Below the pieces are notes generated by a model. It worked only from the letters and a program-made list of their open reading frames with translations. It ran no database searches and was not told the DNA's origin. A DNA stretch of 64,000 nucleotides from Archangium gephyra (GTDB lineage Bacteria; Myxococcota; Myxococcia; Myxococcales; Myxococcaceae): positions 9,510,501 through 9,574,500 of the forward strand of contig NZ_CP011509.1 in assembly GCF_001027285.1 (NCBI RefSeq), in the 5' to 3' direction. Positions 17,067 through 25,234 of this stretch are shown in pieces. The position numbers and the translations under genes were made by a program. The stretch's first letter is position 1; each line of letters starts with the position of its first letter.

Positions 17067-18986
17067 ATGTCCCTCCTACCCCGCCCCTTCAAGCGAGGCC
17101 GTGTCCTCCTGCTGTTGATCGCCCTCCTGCTCGCCGCGAGCGTGGGGGCTGGCGGGATATGGCTGCGCGGAGAGGCGGCACGCACCCGGGTGCTGGCCCG
17201 GGTAAGGCCCGCGCTGGAGTCCCGGCTGGGCCCGGTGCACATCGGCGACGACTTCCACATCGGGTGGACCGGCACGGTGACACTGGGGCCGGTGGAGCTT
17301 CCAGGCACGCGGCCGGAAGGCCCTCCCGTGGTACGCGTCTCGCGTGTCACCGTGCACCTCCGGCGGTGGGCCCTGCTCTCGGGCCACGTCGAGGCGAGCC
17401 GCGTGGTGCTCGCGGGCGTCCAGGTGGAGGCCGGGCCGCAGGGGCACGAGGTGCGGGCTCTCGTCGAGCGGGTGCGCGAGCTTCGCCAGAACCGGCGTCC
17501 GTCCCCCGCCTCGGAGGAGCGCGCGCCCCGTGAGCTTCCCGAGTTGGAGCTGAAGGACGTACGCCTGGCCTTCGAACACCAGGGCCGCGTGGAGTGGGGC
17601 CCCTTGTCGGCCCGGGTGAGGAGAACAGGCGCGGAGGGAGCCACCCGATGGGAGGCAACGGCCGAGCTGCCTGGTGGAGGCAGTGCGGTGCTGTCTGTCC
17701 AGCAGGGGGAGCCGGGCCTGTCGGGGACGCTCCAGGGACGGGGCATCCCGGCGGGCCCACTGCTGTCGCTCGCGGAGCTTCCCTTGCGGATGGAGGGGGG
17801 CACGCTGGAGGGGGAGGTGCGGGTGGACGCCACGGGTACCACCTTCTCCGGGGCGATGACGGGGCTCACCGTGAGCAGCCCCCAGCTCGCGCCCGAGCCG
17901 GTGGGGCCCCTCTCCTTGTCGACGGAGGGCCGTGCGCGCTGGGACCTGAAACGAAGGCACGTAGAGCTCGAGTCCCTGCGGGTGACGGTGGGCGAGCGGC
18001 GCGAAGCACGTGTCGAGGTGCGGGGTGAGGCCACCTGGAGCGGAGAGCCCCACTTCTCGGTGCAGGCGGAACTGCAGCCGCTCTCCTTCGAGCAGGCCAT
18101 GGCCGCCCTGCCCGCGACGCTGGTGCCCGGCACCGAGCTGGCGCGGCTGGAGGGCCAGTTCCAGGCCTCGCTGGCGCTCTCGGGTCCCATGCGCCAACGC
18201 CGGGACTGGGAGGTGAAGGCGAAGCTGGACCTGTCGGAGTTGAAGCACTCGGCCCGAAAGGGGCCCCTCAGCTGGCTGCGCGAGCCCTTCGACTACCAGC
18301 CCCTGACGGCCGAGGGCCGCGGGCGGGCACTGCACATCGGCCCGAGCAACTCCGACTACCTGCCCCTGGCCGAGATTCCTCGTGTCCTGGTGCGCGCGGT
18401 GTTGCGCAGCGAGGACGCGGCCTTCTGGACGCACCGGGGATTCGACTTCGACTCGCTCCGCGACATCCTGCTGGCCCCCGCGGACGACAAGGTGCGAGGC
18501 GGCTCCACCCTCACCCAGCAACTGGCCAAGAATCTCTTCCTGTCCCGGGAGAAGACCTACGCGCGCAAGGTGAAGGAAGCGTTGCTCACGCTGGGACTGG
18601 AAGCCTCGGTGCCCAAGGAGCGGCTGCTCGAGGTGTATCTCAACATCATCGAGTGGGGCCCCGGTCTCTACGGCATTGGCGAAGCGGCTCGTCACTACTT
18701 CGGCAAGGACGCGCGAGAGCTGAGCATTCGCGAGGCGGCCTTCCTGGCCACCATCATCCCCAACCCGGTGCGCTACCACGTCTATTGCAGCCGGGGCGCC
18801 CTCTCCGACATCTGGACGAAGCACGTGAACGAGCTGCTGGCGGTGCTGTACGAGGGAGGCGACCTCACGGAGACGGAGTACCAGGAGGCCCTCGCCGCAC
18901 CACTCGTCTTCACCGGCCATCCCGGAGCACAGCCGCCCTCTGACGAGGAGACGCCGATCCGCTCCATCGTTCCCGGGCGGGACTGA
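17067..18986 (+). CDS. AsmA-like / GT51 peptidoglycan glycosyltransferase fusion
   Basis: 639 residues. An N-terminal membrane anchor ([20 protein letters not shown]) is followed by ~390 residues of beta-rich AsmA/TamB-like sequence (paired segments such as [18 protein letters not shown] and [12 protein letters not shown]). A C-terminal GT51 domain (~435-610) then carries all the expected motifs: the catalytic Glu in [13 protein letters not shown] (E449), [24 protein letters not shown] and [20 protein letters not shown]. It should polymerise glycan strands from lipid II without a transpeptidase domain, like MtgA. The large AsmA-like insert between anchor and enzyme is unlike ordinary MtgA (about 240 residues). 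It is monocistronic, with two weak hairpins (18988-19003, 19018-19032) after the stop. Confidence 0.9.
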   Translation: MSLLPRPFKRGRVLLLLIALLLAASVGAGGIWLRGEAARTRVLARVRPALESRLGPVHIGDDFHIGWTGTVTLGPVELPGTRPEGPPVVRVSRVTVHLRRWALLSGHVEASRVVLAGVQVEAGPQGHEVRALVERVRELRQNRRPSPASEERAPRELPELELKDVRLAFEHQGRVEWGPLSARVRRTGAEGATRWEATAELPGGGSAVLSVQQGEPGLSGTLQGRGIPAGPLLSLAELPLRMEGGTLEGEVRVDATGTTFSGAMTGLTVSSPQLAPEPVGPLSLSTEGRARWDLKRRHVELESLRVTVGERREARVEVRGEATWSGEPHFSVQAELQPLSFEQAMAALPATLVPGTELARLEGQFQASLALSGPMRQRRDWEVKAKLDLSELKHSARKGPLSWLREPFDYQPLTAEGRGRALHIGPSNSDYLPLAEIPRVLVRAVLRSEDAAFWTHRGFDFDSLRDILLAPADDKVRGGSTLTQQLAKNLFLSREKTYARKVKEALLTLGLEASVPKERLLEVYLNIIEWGPGLYGIGEAARHYFGKDARELSIREAAFLATIIPNPVRYHVYCSRGALSDIWTKHVNELLAVLYEGGDLTETEYQEALAAPLVFTGHPGAQPPSDEETPIRSIVPGRD

Positions 18987-18987
18987 C

Positions 18988-19032
18988 ACGGGTTCTGCCC
19001 CGTCCCGTTTCACTTCTCACCGTAAGACGGTG
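18988..19032 (+). terminator. Pair of short hairpins after the GT51 gene
   Basis: Two small inverted repeats follow the stop codon: ACGGG/CCCGT with a 6-nt loop (18988-19003) and CACCGT/ACGGTG with a 3-nt loop (19018-19032). A mildly T-rich stretch lies between them. They may form a weak terminator. Confidence 0.3.
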
Positions 19033-19111
19033 GGCGGATCGAACGCCTAGGGTTCGACACCTCGCCCGGGGAATCCCACTCGCGAGGGAGTCTCCCGGGT
19101 ATTCTGGGCCC

Positions 19112-19429
19112 ATGCCCAACAGCCTGCTGGTCGTCCATGTGCACGTCCACGTCAAGCCTGAGTCGGTCGAAGCCTTCCGCGAGGCCACCCTGGCCAACGC
19201 GCGGGAGAGCGTGAAGGAGCCCGGCATCTCCCGCTTCGACGTCGTCCAGGACACCGAGGACCCGACGCGATTCGTGCTCGTCGAGGCCTACAAGACGCCC
19301 CAGGCGCCCGCCGCCCACAAGGAGACGGCCCACTACCTCAAGTGGCGGGACACCGTGGCGTCCATGATGGCCGAGCCGCGGACCTCCCGGAAGTACGTCA
19401 ACTGCTTCCCCGAGGACGCGGGGTGGTGA
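19112..19429 (+). CDS. Antibiotic-biosynthesis monooxygenase (ABM) domain protein
   Basis: 105 residues forming a single dimeric alpha-beta barrel (ferredoxin-like) domain: [20 protein letters not shown], then [20 protein letters not shown], then [11 protein letters not shown]. This is the standard ABM/YgiN/LsrG pattern, including the conserved His-x3-Y/H segment before the last helix. Members include quinol monooxygenases and the AI-2 processing enzyme LsrG. The gene lies one base upstream of the alcohol dehydrogenase start, so the two are almost certainly one operon and may act on the same small carbonyl or quinone substrate. The substrate is unknown. Confidence 0.85.
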   Translation: MPNSLLVVHVHVHVKPESVEAFREATLANARESVKEPGISRFDVVQDTEDPTRFVLVEAYKTPQAPAAHKETAHYLKWRDTVASMMAEPRTSRKYVNCFPEDAGW

Positions 19430-19430
19430 C

Positions 19431-20597
19431 ATGGCGATGACGGGCTTCGAGTTCGCCACCGCCACGCGCATCGTCTTCGGAGCGGGCCGCCTGGCCGAGC
19501 TTCCCGAGGCGGTGAAGGCCCTGGGCGGGCACAAGGTGCTGCTCGTCACGGGCCGTGACCCCACGCGTGCCGGGCCGCTGCGCGAGGGGCTTGGCCGGCT
19601 CGGCCTCTCCAGTGAGACCTTCACGGTGGAGGGCGAGCCCACCGTGGAGCGGGTGCGCGAGGGAACCGCCGCCGCGCTCGCCGCGCGGTGTGACGCGGTG
19701 GTGGCGTTTGGCGGAGGCAGCGCCCTGGACGCGGGCAAGGCCATCGCCGCGCTGGCCGCCAACGGGGGAGACCCGCTCGACTACCTGGAAGTGGTGGGAC
19801 GGGGACAGGCGCTGACGAAGCCCTCGCTCCCCCTGGTGGCCATCCCCACCACCGCGGGCACCGGCTCCGAGGTGACGCGCAACGCGGTGCTGGGCGTGAA
19901 GGACGCCCAGGTGAAGGCGAGCCTCCGCAGTCCCCTCATGCTGCCCCGGATGGCCCTCGTGGACCCGGAGCTGCTGACGGGCGTGCCCCCCGCCGTCCTC
20001 GCTTCCAGCGGCCTGGACGCGCTCTCCCAGCTCCTCGAGCCCTTCCTCTCGGCCCGGGCCAATCCGCTCACCGACGCCCTGGCACGCGAGGGAATGGTCC
20101 GCTCGGCGCGCTCGCTGCGCCGCGCGGTGCTGGAGGGCCCCGACGCGGCGTCGCGGGAGGACCTGGCGCTCGCGAGCCTCTTCGGCGGCCTGTGCCTGGC
20201 CAACGCGGGCCTGGGCGCGGTGCATGGCTTCGCGGCCCCGGTGGGAGGCATGTTCGAGGCGCCCCATGGCGCGGTGTGCGCCGCGCTGCTCCCCGCCACC
20301 TTGGAGGTGAACCTGCGCGCGCTGCGCTCCCGGGCTCCGGCACACCCGGCGCTCCCTCGCTTCCAGGAGGTGGCGGTGCTCCTCACCGGCCGTGCCGGCG
20401 CCCGGGCCGAGGACGGCATCTCCTGGGTGAAGGAGCTGTGCCTGGCCCTGGGCGTACCGGGCCTCGGGCGCTATGGCCTCACGGAGGCCGACGTGCCACG
20501 GCTCGTCACCCGGGCCAAGGCCGCCAGCAGCATGAAGGCCAACCCCCTGCCCCTCACGGACGAGGAGCTCACGGAGATTGCCGTCCGCTCCCGGTGA
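19431..20597 (+). CDS. Iron-containing-type alcohol dehydrogenase
   Basis: 388 residues. The N-terminal domain has the dinucleotide-binding [20 protein letters not shown] and [18 protein letters not shown]. The C-terminal helical domain carries the metal-site region. The first metal His of the classical motif is Gln here ([14 protein letters not shown]), whereas the later pair is kept ([17 protein letters not shown]). The same His-to-Gln variant occurs in other members annotated from myxobacteria and cyanobacteria (from memory), so the metal and activity need testing. It is cotranscribed with the ABM monooxygenase (1-bp gap). An in-frame ATG two codons downstream is an alternative start. Confidence 0.88.
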   Translation: MAMTGFEFATATRIVFGAGRLAELPEAVKALGGHKVLLVTGRDPTRAGPLREGLGRLGLSSETFTVEGEPTVERVREGTAAALAARCDAVVAFGGGSALDAGKAIAALAANGGDPLDYLEVVGRGQALTKPSLPLVAIPTTAGTGSEVTRNAVLGVKDAQVKASLRSPLMLPRMALVDPELLTGVPPAVLASSGLDALSQLLEPFLSARANPLTDALAREGMVRSARSLRRAVLEGPDAASREDLALASLFGGLCLANAGLGAVHGFAAPVGGMFEAPHGAVCAALLPATLEVNLRALRSRAPAHPALPRFQEVAVLLTGRAGARAEDGISWVKELCLALGVPGLGRYGLTEADVPRLVTRAKAASSMKANPLPLTDEELTEIAVRSR

Positions 20598-20612
20598 GCG
20601 CACGCGAAACCC

Positions 20613-20831
20613 ATGGCCAACAGGATCAGCCGGATCACCGCCTACGTTGAAAAGCACAAGCTCGGCTTCGGTGTCGCGCGCCTCATCATGATGAGCGGGG
20701 TAAACGTCCGCAGCATCGGTCCGAATGATCCGGACCCACCGGACGCCCTGCGGCGGCTGGAGCAGGCACTGCCCCAATTGTTGTCGGCCCAGGAGCTGAG
20801 CGAACTCCAGCAGCTCCTCTCGGAGGCATGA
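20613..20831 (+). CDS. Small conserved-type protein coupled to the FIST gene
   Basis: 72 residues: a helical N-terminal half with MANRISRITAYVEKHKLG and LIMMSGVNVRSIGPNDPD in the middle, and a C-terminal helix (ALRRLEQALPQLLSAQELSE). I do not recognise a family. It is supported as a gene by codon bias and by its stop overlapping the ATG of the FIST gene (ATGA), which implies translational coupling and a shared role. No membrane segment or signal peptide is visible. Confidence 0.6.
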   Translation: MANRISRITAYVEKHKLGFGVARLIMMSGVNVRSIGPNDPDPPDALRRLEQALPQLLSAQELSELQQLLSEA

Positions 20832-22033
20832 AGATGACGGTCTCAATCGGAGTCGGAATCGGAGATGCCGTGGATGCGGAGACGGCCGTCCAGGCCGCGG
20901 TGGAGCAGGCGCGCGCCCAGCTCGGAAGCACCACCGCCCAGGCGGCCTACATCACCGCGACGGTGGACTACGAGGCCGCACGCGTCCACACCGCCTTCCG
21001 GGAGGCGCTGGCCGGAGTCCCGCTGCATGGGGTGACCACGTCGCTGGGCGTGCTCACGCCAACCGGTGTCCGCAACGAGGGCCATGGCGCGGTGGCGGTG
21101 ATGCTGGTGGGCGGCGCACCGGGGACGGCCTTCGTGGCCTCCTCCACGGAAGCGGACGGGCGGCGGGCCGGTGAGGCCGCCGCGCGGGAGCTGGTGCGCA
21201 AGGCGGGAGGCAGGATGCCGAGGATGATCCTCTTCAACGCCTCGCCCGGTGGGGAGGAGGCGATGCTGGAAGGCATCGCGAGCGTGTGCCCGGACGTGCC
21301 GTGCCAGGGAGGCAGCGCCGCGGACCATGCCATCGCCGGACAGTGGAGCGTCTTCACGCACGCGGGCCCGGTCCCCACGGGCGTGTCGCTGCTGGGCCTC
21401 TTTGGCGAGGTGCGGCTGGGGACGGCGCTGTGCACGCCCTATACCCCCACGGGGGCCGTGGCCCGGGCCACGGGGGCGGAGGGCCGCACCCTGCTGACGC
21501 TGGATGGACAGCCCGCCGCCCAGGTGCTGGGACGCTGGATGGAAGGCGCCATCGACGACCAGGTGCGCTCGGGCGGCAACATCCTGGCCCAGACGGCGCT
21601 GCGGCCCATCGCCGTCCGCCGCGGGGTGAGCCACCGGGACCACTACGTGACGGTGCACCCGGCCCACATCCACGCGGACCGGGGAGCGGTGGACGTCTTC
21701 GCCCGCATCGAGCCACGGGACGAGGTGTGTCTGATGACCAGTACCGCCGAGGGCCTGGTGAACGAGGTGGCCCACCTCATCGACCTGGCGCTGGCACAGG
21801 GCGGCCTGACCACGCGGGACGTGAAGGGCGCGGCGCTCATCTTCTGCGCCGGGTGCGCGGGGGCACTGGGGCCGCGCGTGGACGAAGGCCTGCGGACATT
21901 CTCTCGGCTGCTGCCGGGCGTTCCCCTGCTGGGCCTGTGCACCTTTGGCGAGCAGGGCTACATCCCAGGCCTGGGCAACGTGCACCAGGATCTGTCGCTC
22001 AGCCTGACGTTGTTCGCCAACGAGCGGCCTTGA
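20828..22033 (+). CDS. FIST domain signal-transduction protein
   Basis: 401 residues. The N-terminal FIST_N domain (~1-215) shows SIGVGIGDAVDAETAVQAAV, LHGVTTSLGVLTPTG, FNASPGGEEAMLEGI and CQGGSAADHAIAGQWSVF. The FIST_C domain (~220-385) ends with the typical ALIFCAGCAGALGPR and GLCTFGEQGYIPG. FIST proteins are thought to bind small ligands such as amino acids and to feed two-component or F-box-like signalling. No kinase or regulator is fused here. It is coupled by a 4-bp overlap to the preceding 72-residue protein. Confidence 0.9.
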   Translation: MKMTVSIGVGIGDAVDAETAVQAAVEQARAQLGSTTAQAAYITATVDYEAARVHTAFREALAGVPLHGVTTSLGVLTPTGVRNEGHGAVAVMLVGGAPGTAFVASSTEADGRRAGEAAARELVRKAGGRMPRMILFNASPGGEEAMLEGIASVCPDVPCQGGSAADHAIAGQWSVFTHAGPVPTGVSLLGLFGEVRLGTALCTPYTPTGAVARATGAEGRTLLTLDGQPAAQVLGRWMEGAIDDQVRSGGNILAQTALRPIAVRRGVSHRDHYVTVHPAHIHADRGAVDVFARIEPRDEVCLMTSTAEGLVNEVAHLIDLALAQGGLTTRDVKGAALIFCAGCAGALGPRVDEGLRTFSRLLPGVPLLGLCTFGEQGYIPGLGNVHQDLSLSLTLFANERP

Positions 22034-22089
22034 GCCTCCGCCGAGCGTGCTCCGGCCCGCCCGTCAAGGGCCCTCCCGGGTCCGCTGGA

Positions 22090-22133
22090 GGCACCCGAAT
22101 TCGAGGACTCCGTAAACCTCCGCTCCGGGTGCC
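22090..22133 (+). other. Nested stem-loop upstream of the deacetylase gene
   Basis: An outer 8-bp stem GGCACCCG / CGGGTGCC (22090-22097, 22126-22133) encloses an inner GAGG / CCTC stem (22103-22106, 22117-22120). It lies between the FIST stop and the deacetylase start and could terminate the upstream operon or be a leader structure. Confidence 0.35.
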
Positions 22134-22252
22134 ACACGGCCCGTCACATGGGTGCACTGCTCGTTGCACACCCAACAAGCCGGGAGCCATCCGCGCTATA
22201 CCTGCGCCGTTCCCTCCGCCCGCGGGCGGACGACAGGAGCGCGTCGCACACC

Positions 22253-23080
22253 ATGGCCCGTTGGTCTCCCGTGCATTGCCTGTTGACGCTGGTGGCGCTC
22301 GCCACGAGCGCCTGTGTCTGGACTCCCCCCGAGGAGCCCGAGGCGCCGCCCCAGGAGAAGGCCCCCGCACCGCCGGAGCCCACGGCCTGCATGACGGCGC
22401 CCATCGTGACGAACGGGAGCCGCGACCGCATGCGGGTGGCGCTCACCTTCGACGCCTGCTCCACGCGCCACAACGAGTATGACGAGCGCGTCATCCGCAC
22501 CCTGTTGGAGACGGGAACGCCGGCCACCCTCTTCATCGGCGGCGGTTGGGCGCTGGCCAACCCGGGGCGCCTCGAGGAGCTGGCGCAGTACCCGGACTTC
22601 GAGTTCGGCAACCACACCTTCTCCCATCCGCACATGCCCGAGGTGAAGGATGACCAGAAGGTGGTGGAGGAGCTGCAGCGCACGCAGCAGGTCGTCTATG
22701 ACTTGACGGGCCGCATCCCCAAGTACTTCCGCCCGCCCTTCGGCGAGGTGGACCGGCGTGTCGCCTGGCTCGCGTCCCAGGCGTCGCTCGTCACCCTCAA
22801 CTACGATCTGCCCTCGGGAGACCCGGACACCACCATCCCCGCGAAGCGGCTGACGGACTGGGTGGTGCGCAAGGCGAGCCCCGGCGGCATCGTGGTGCTG
22901 CACATGAACCACAAGCGCTTCGCCACCGCCGCGGCGCTGCCGGACATCATCAAGGGGCTGCGCAAGCGCGGCTTCGAGCTCGTCACCGTGGGCACGCTGC
23001 TGGAGGACCACACGTGGCCCACGTGCAAGCCCTCGGAGGAGCCCGAGCTTCCTCCCGCGGTGGCGGAAGTCATCCCCTGA
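22253..23080 (+). CDS. Polysaccharide deacetylase (NodB-like) lipoprotein
   Basis: 275 residues from the ATG at 22253; upstream in-frame sequence does not look coding. The signal ends in VALATSAC, a lipobox. The NodB domain has motif 1 as LTFDAC (catalytic Asp kept, second Asp replaced by Ala, followed by Cys), motif 2 NHTFSHPHM (both metal His present), motif 3 RPPFGEVDRR, motif 4 LNYDLPSGDPD and motif 5 IVVLHMNH. The TFDAC variant is known in other bacterial deacetylases of this fold. It probably removes acetyl groups from a cell-surface glycan or peptidoglycan in the periplasm. The end overlaps the convergent GNAT gene by 11 bp. Confidence 0.9.
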   Translation: MARWSPVHCLLTLVALATSACVWTPPEEPEAPPQEKAPAPPEPTACMTAPIVTNGSRDRMRVALTFDACSTRHNEYDERVIRTLLETGTPATLFIGGGWALANPGRLEELAQYPDFEFGNHTFSHPHMPEVKDDQKVVEELQRTQQVVYDLTGRIPKYFRPPFGEVDRRVAWLASQASLVTLNYDLPSGDPDTTIPAKRLTDWVVRKASPGGIVVLHMNHKRFATAAALPDIIKGLRKRGFELVTVGTLLEDHTWPTCKPSEEPELPPAVAEVIP

Positions 23081-23540
23081 CGCGGGGCTTCCAGAAGACG
23101 AGCTCAGTGACGCCCGGGACGGCGAAGCCCGGGAGCTGGCCCACCTGACGGTACCCGTGCCGCTGGTAGAAGCGCTGCGCGCCCTCGTTGAAGTCCGAGG
23201 TGAGCAGGAAGTAGCCGCCGGACGGCTCTCCACACCCGGCCTCGTACGCGGCGAGCAGTTGCGCGCCGAGGCCCGAGCCATGCCGATCCTCCCGGATGGC
23301 GAGCGTCCGCAGGTAGGCCCCCGTCCCGAAGGTGCCCCGGGTGAGGAACCAGCACACGCCTACCGGGCCACTCTCGTCGGTGGCCATGAGCAGACCCTCG
23401 CCCCGCTCCAGCGCGCCCCGGAAGCGGGCCGCCAGGGCCGGGGCCTCCAGGCCATAGGCCTTGAAGAGGGGAAGCGGCGCCAGCGCGGTGGCCAGTGCCG
23501 CAAGGTCCTCTGGAGTCGCGGGGCGGATGACGGCGGGCAT
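23070..23540 (-). CDS. GNAT family N-acetyltransferase
   Basis: 156 residues, starting at the ATG at 23540 after GAGAGGA. It opens MPAVIRPATPEDLAALATAL, continues with LLMATDESGPVGVCWFL, and the acetyl-CoA loop region reads LRTLAIREDRHGSGLGAQLL (Q/R-x-x-G-x-G/A type). It ends with FYQRHGYRQVG, the standard last motif. It probably acetylates a small amine or protein N-terminus; the substrate is not predictable. A further in-frame ATG at 23594 is less likely. Confidence 0.88.
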   Translation of the reverse strand: MPAVIRPATPEDLAALATALAPLPLFKAYGLEAPALAARFRGALERGEGLLMATDESGPVGVCWFLTRGTFGTGAYLRTLAIREDRHGSGLGAQLLAAYEAGCGEPSGGYFLLTSDFNEGAQRFYQRHGYRQVGQLPGFAVPGVTELVFWKPRVRG

Positions 23541-23610
23541 CGGGTCCTCTCGGGTTGCGGGGCCCCGGGAGATTGGACCGGAGCGCCGTGTCACACAACA
23601 GGACTCGGGC

Positions 23611-24474
23611 TCAACCGGTGGCCAGCGCCTCCGCGAGCCGGGGGAGCACCTCGCCCGCCCGGGCCTCCACCCGCACGTCCACCAGCTCTCCCCCGCGGCA
23701 CTCGCCGATGTTGATGAGGCCCACGGGCATGTGGCGATCCGCGGCGCGTTGGAGGAAGCGGAAGCCCGAGTAGATGGCCAGGGAGGAGCCCACCACCAGC
23801 AGCGCGTCCCCTTCCTCGAGCAGCGCGAACGCCGCCTCCACGGTGGGCGGGGGAACGTTGTCCCCGAAGAAGACCACGTCCGGCTTCAGCGTCCCGCCGC
23901 ACCGGGTACAGGCGGCCACCTGGAAGTCCCGCACCGCCTCGAGGGGCAGCTCGGCGTCCCCATCCGGCCGCAGCTCGGCGGTCCGCTCCGCGAAGCCGGG
24001 GTTGAGGGCCCGCAGGCGCTCCTGCAGTTCGGCCCGGGGCTCGAGTTCCTCACAGTCCAGACACCGCACCCGGGCGAGCGCCCCGTGCAGCTCGATGACC
24101 CGCTGGCTGCCCGCGGCATGGTGCAGCCGGTCCACGTTCTGGGTGATGAGGCCCAGCACATGGCCCTCCCGCTCCAGCGCCGCGAGCGCCTGATGCGCCG
24201 CGTTGGGCCGGGCCGACGAGAAGCGCGGCCAGCCGAGCAGGCTCCGGGCCCAGTAACGCGTGCGCACCTCGGGTTTGGTGAGGAACTCGCGATGCTGGAT
24301 GGGGTTGCGGGCCCGGGCGCGCGTGCCGGGCCCCCGGTAGTCCGGGATGCCCGACTCAGTGCTGCACCCGGCACCGGTGAGCACCACGAGGCGGCGGCCC
24401 CGCAGCAGGGAGGCCAGGGCGTCCACGCCCTCGGGTCCGATGGAGAGGGACGGTTGTTCCAGGGGGGCGGTCAT
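23611..24474 (-). CDS. SIR2 family NAD-dependent protein deacylase (sirtuin)
   Basis: 287 residues from the ATG at 24474; an in-frame start ~100 bp upstream would add a non-conserved tail. Motifs in order: GAGCSTESGIPDYRGPGT (NAD binding), TQNVDRLHHAAG, the catalytic His in ELHGALARVRCLDC, the two zinc-ribbon Cys pairs (CLDC and CTRCGG), PDVVFFGDNVP, and VVGSSLAIYSGFRF. It removes acyl groups from lysines using NAD. The variant resembles the class often annotated as NAD-dependent protein deacetylase in proteobacteria and mitochondria (SIRT4-like). It stands alone between a GNAT and an intergenic region; a GNAT beside a sirtuin is suggestive but not evidence of pairing. Confidence 0.92.
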   Translation of the reverse strand: MTAPLEQPSLSIGPEGVDALASLLRGRRLVVLTGAGCSTESGIPDYRGPGTRARARNPIQHREFLTKPEVRTRYWARSLLGWPRFSSARPNAAHQALAALEREGHVLGLITQNVDRLHHAAGSQRVIELHGALARVRCLDCEELEPRAELQERLRALNPGFAERTAELRPDGDAELPLEAVRDFQVAACTRCGGTLKPDVVFFGDNVPPPTVEAAFALLEEGDALLVVGSSLAIYSGFRFLQRAADRHMPVGLINIGECRGGELVDVRVEARAGEVLPRLAEALATG

Positions 24475-24799
24475 TCGGGGTGAATCTATAACGCCCCTTC
24501 CCCGCGCTCGCCGGACTCCCGCCGGAGGAGCAGGCATCCGGGCCACCTCCGGTTCCTCCGGCTCCTCCTCCAGCACCCCGCGCGCTGGACGACCTCGGGA
24601 GCGCCCCCGCCGCCAGCGCCCCCAGGCCCATGGTCCGGGACAGGGTGGGCTGTGAGGTGGAGGTCTGTTCGCTAGCGGCCATGGGAGGCCGTCTTTGGCG
24701 CGGTGCCCTTCCTGATTCGAGTCACTTCCGGGGTCAGCTGTCAGGAAGCCGCCAGCTCACCTCCAATGGGCAGCATGTGGGCCCCGGCGTGCTGGCATC
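24475..24799. other. Intergenic region with no recognised gene
   Basis: About 325 bp separate the divergent sirtuin and small membrane-protein genes. I see no convincing coding frame, RNA or repeat. Promoters for both genes are expected here. Confidence 0.4.
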
Positions 24800-24808
24800 A
24801 TGGGGCCC

Positions 24809-25234
24809 ATGAGGAAGGTGCTCTGGTTCGCCGGTTACGTCTGGGCACTCCCAGTGACGATACTGGGCCTGATGCTCGCCATGCTCTTCACCCGCCTCGA
24901 GTCGGTGGACGAGGAGGGCATCCTGCACTTCGTCGTTCTGCCAGGCGGGCCGCTCGACTGGTACATGCGCCGCTTCCACATCGCCGCCTTCACCATTGGC
25001 GCGGTGGTCACCTACTCCGGTGCGGACGGCCCCAGGCAGATCCGCCTGGTGCGCCACGAGCGCGCGCACGTCATGCAGACCCTCGTCCTCGGCCCGCTGT
25101 TCCTCCCCCTCTACGGGCTCGCCTCGCTCTGGCAGCTCGCGCGCGGCGGCCACCCGTACCGCGACAACTGGTTCGAGGTCCGCGCGCGCGCGGCGGAAGT
25201 GCCGGGCTACCGCACGCTGCGCCTCGTGCGCTAG
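24809..25234 (+). CDS. Small membrane protein with HERxH motif
   Basis: 141 residues from the ATG at 24809 (an ATG at 24800 would add MGP). One strong membrane segment sits at the N-terminus (ALPVTILGLMLAMLFTRL) and weaker ones are near FTIGAVVTYSG and LVLGPLFLPLYGLASL. The centre carries HERAHVMQ followed by GPLFLPLYG, an HExxH-like zinc site seen in a family of uncharacterised bacterial membrane proteins (HERxHVxQ...GPLFxPxY from memory). The stop overlaps the convergent kinase gene by 4 bp. Function unknown; possibly a small membrane metalloprotease. Confidence 0.7.
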   Translation: MRKVLWFAGYVWALPVTILGLMLAMLFTRLESVDEEGILHFVVLPGGPLDWYMRRFHIAAFTIGAVVTYSGADGPRQIRLVRHERAHVMQTLVLGPLFLPLYGLASLWQLARGGHPYRDNWFEVRARAAEVPGYRTLRLVR

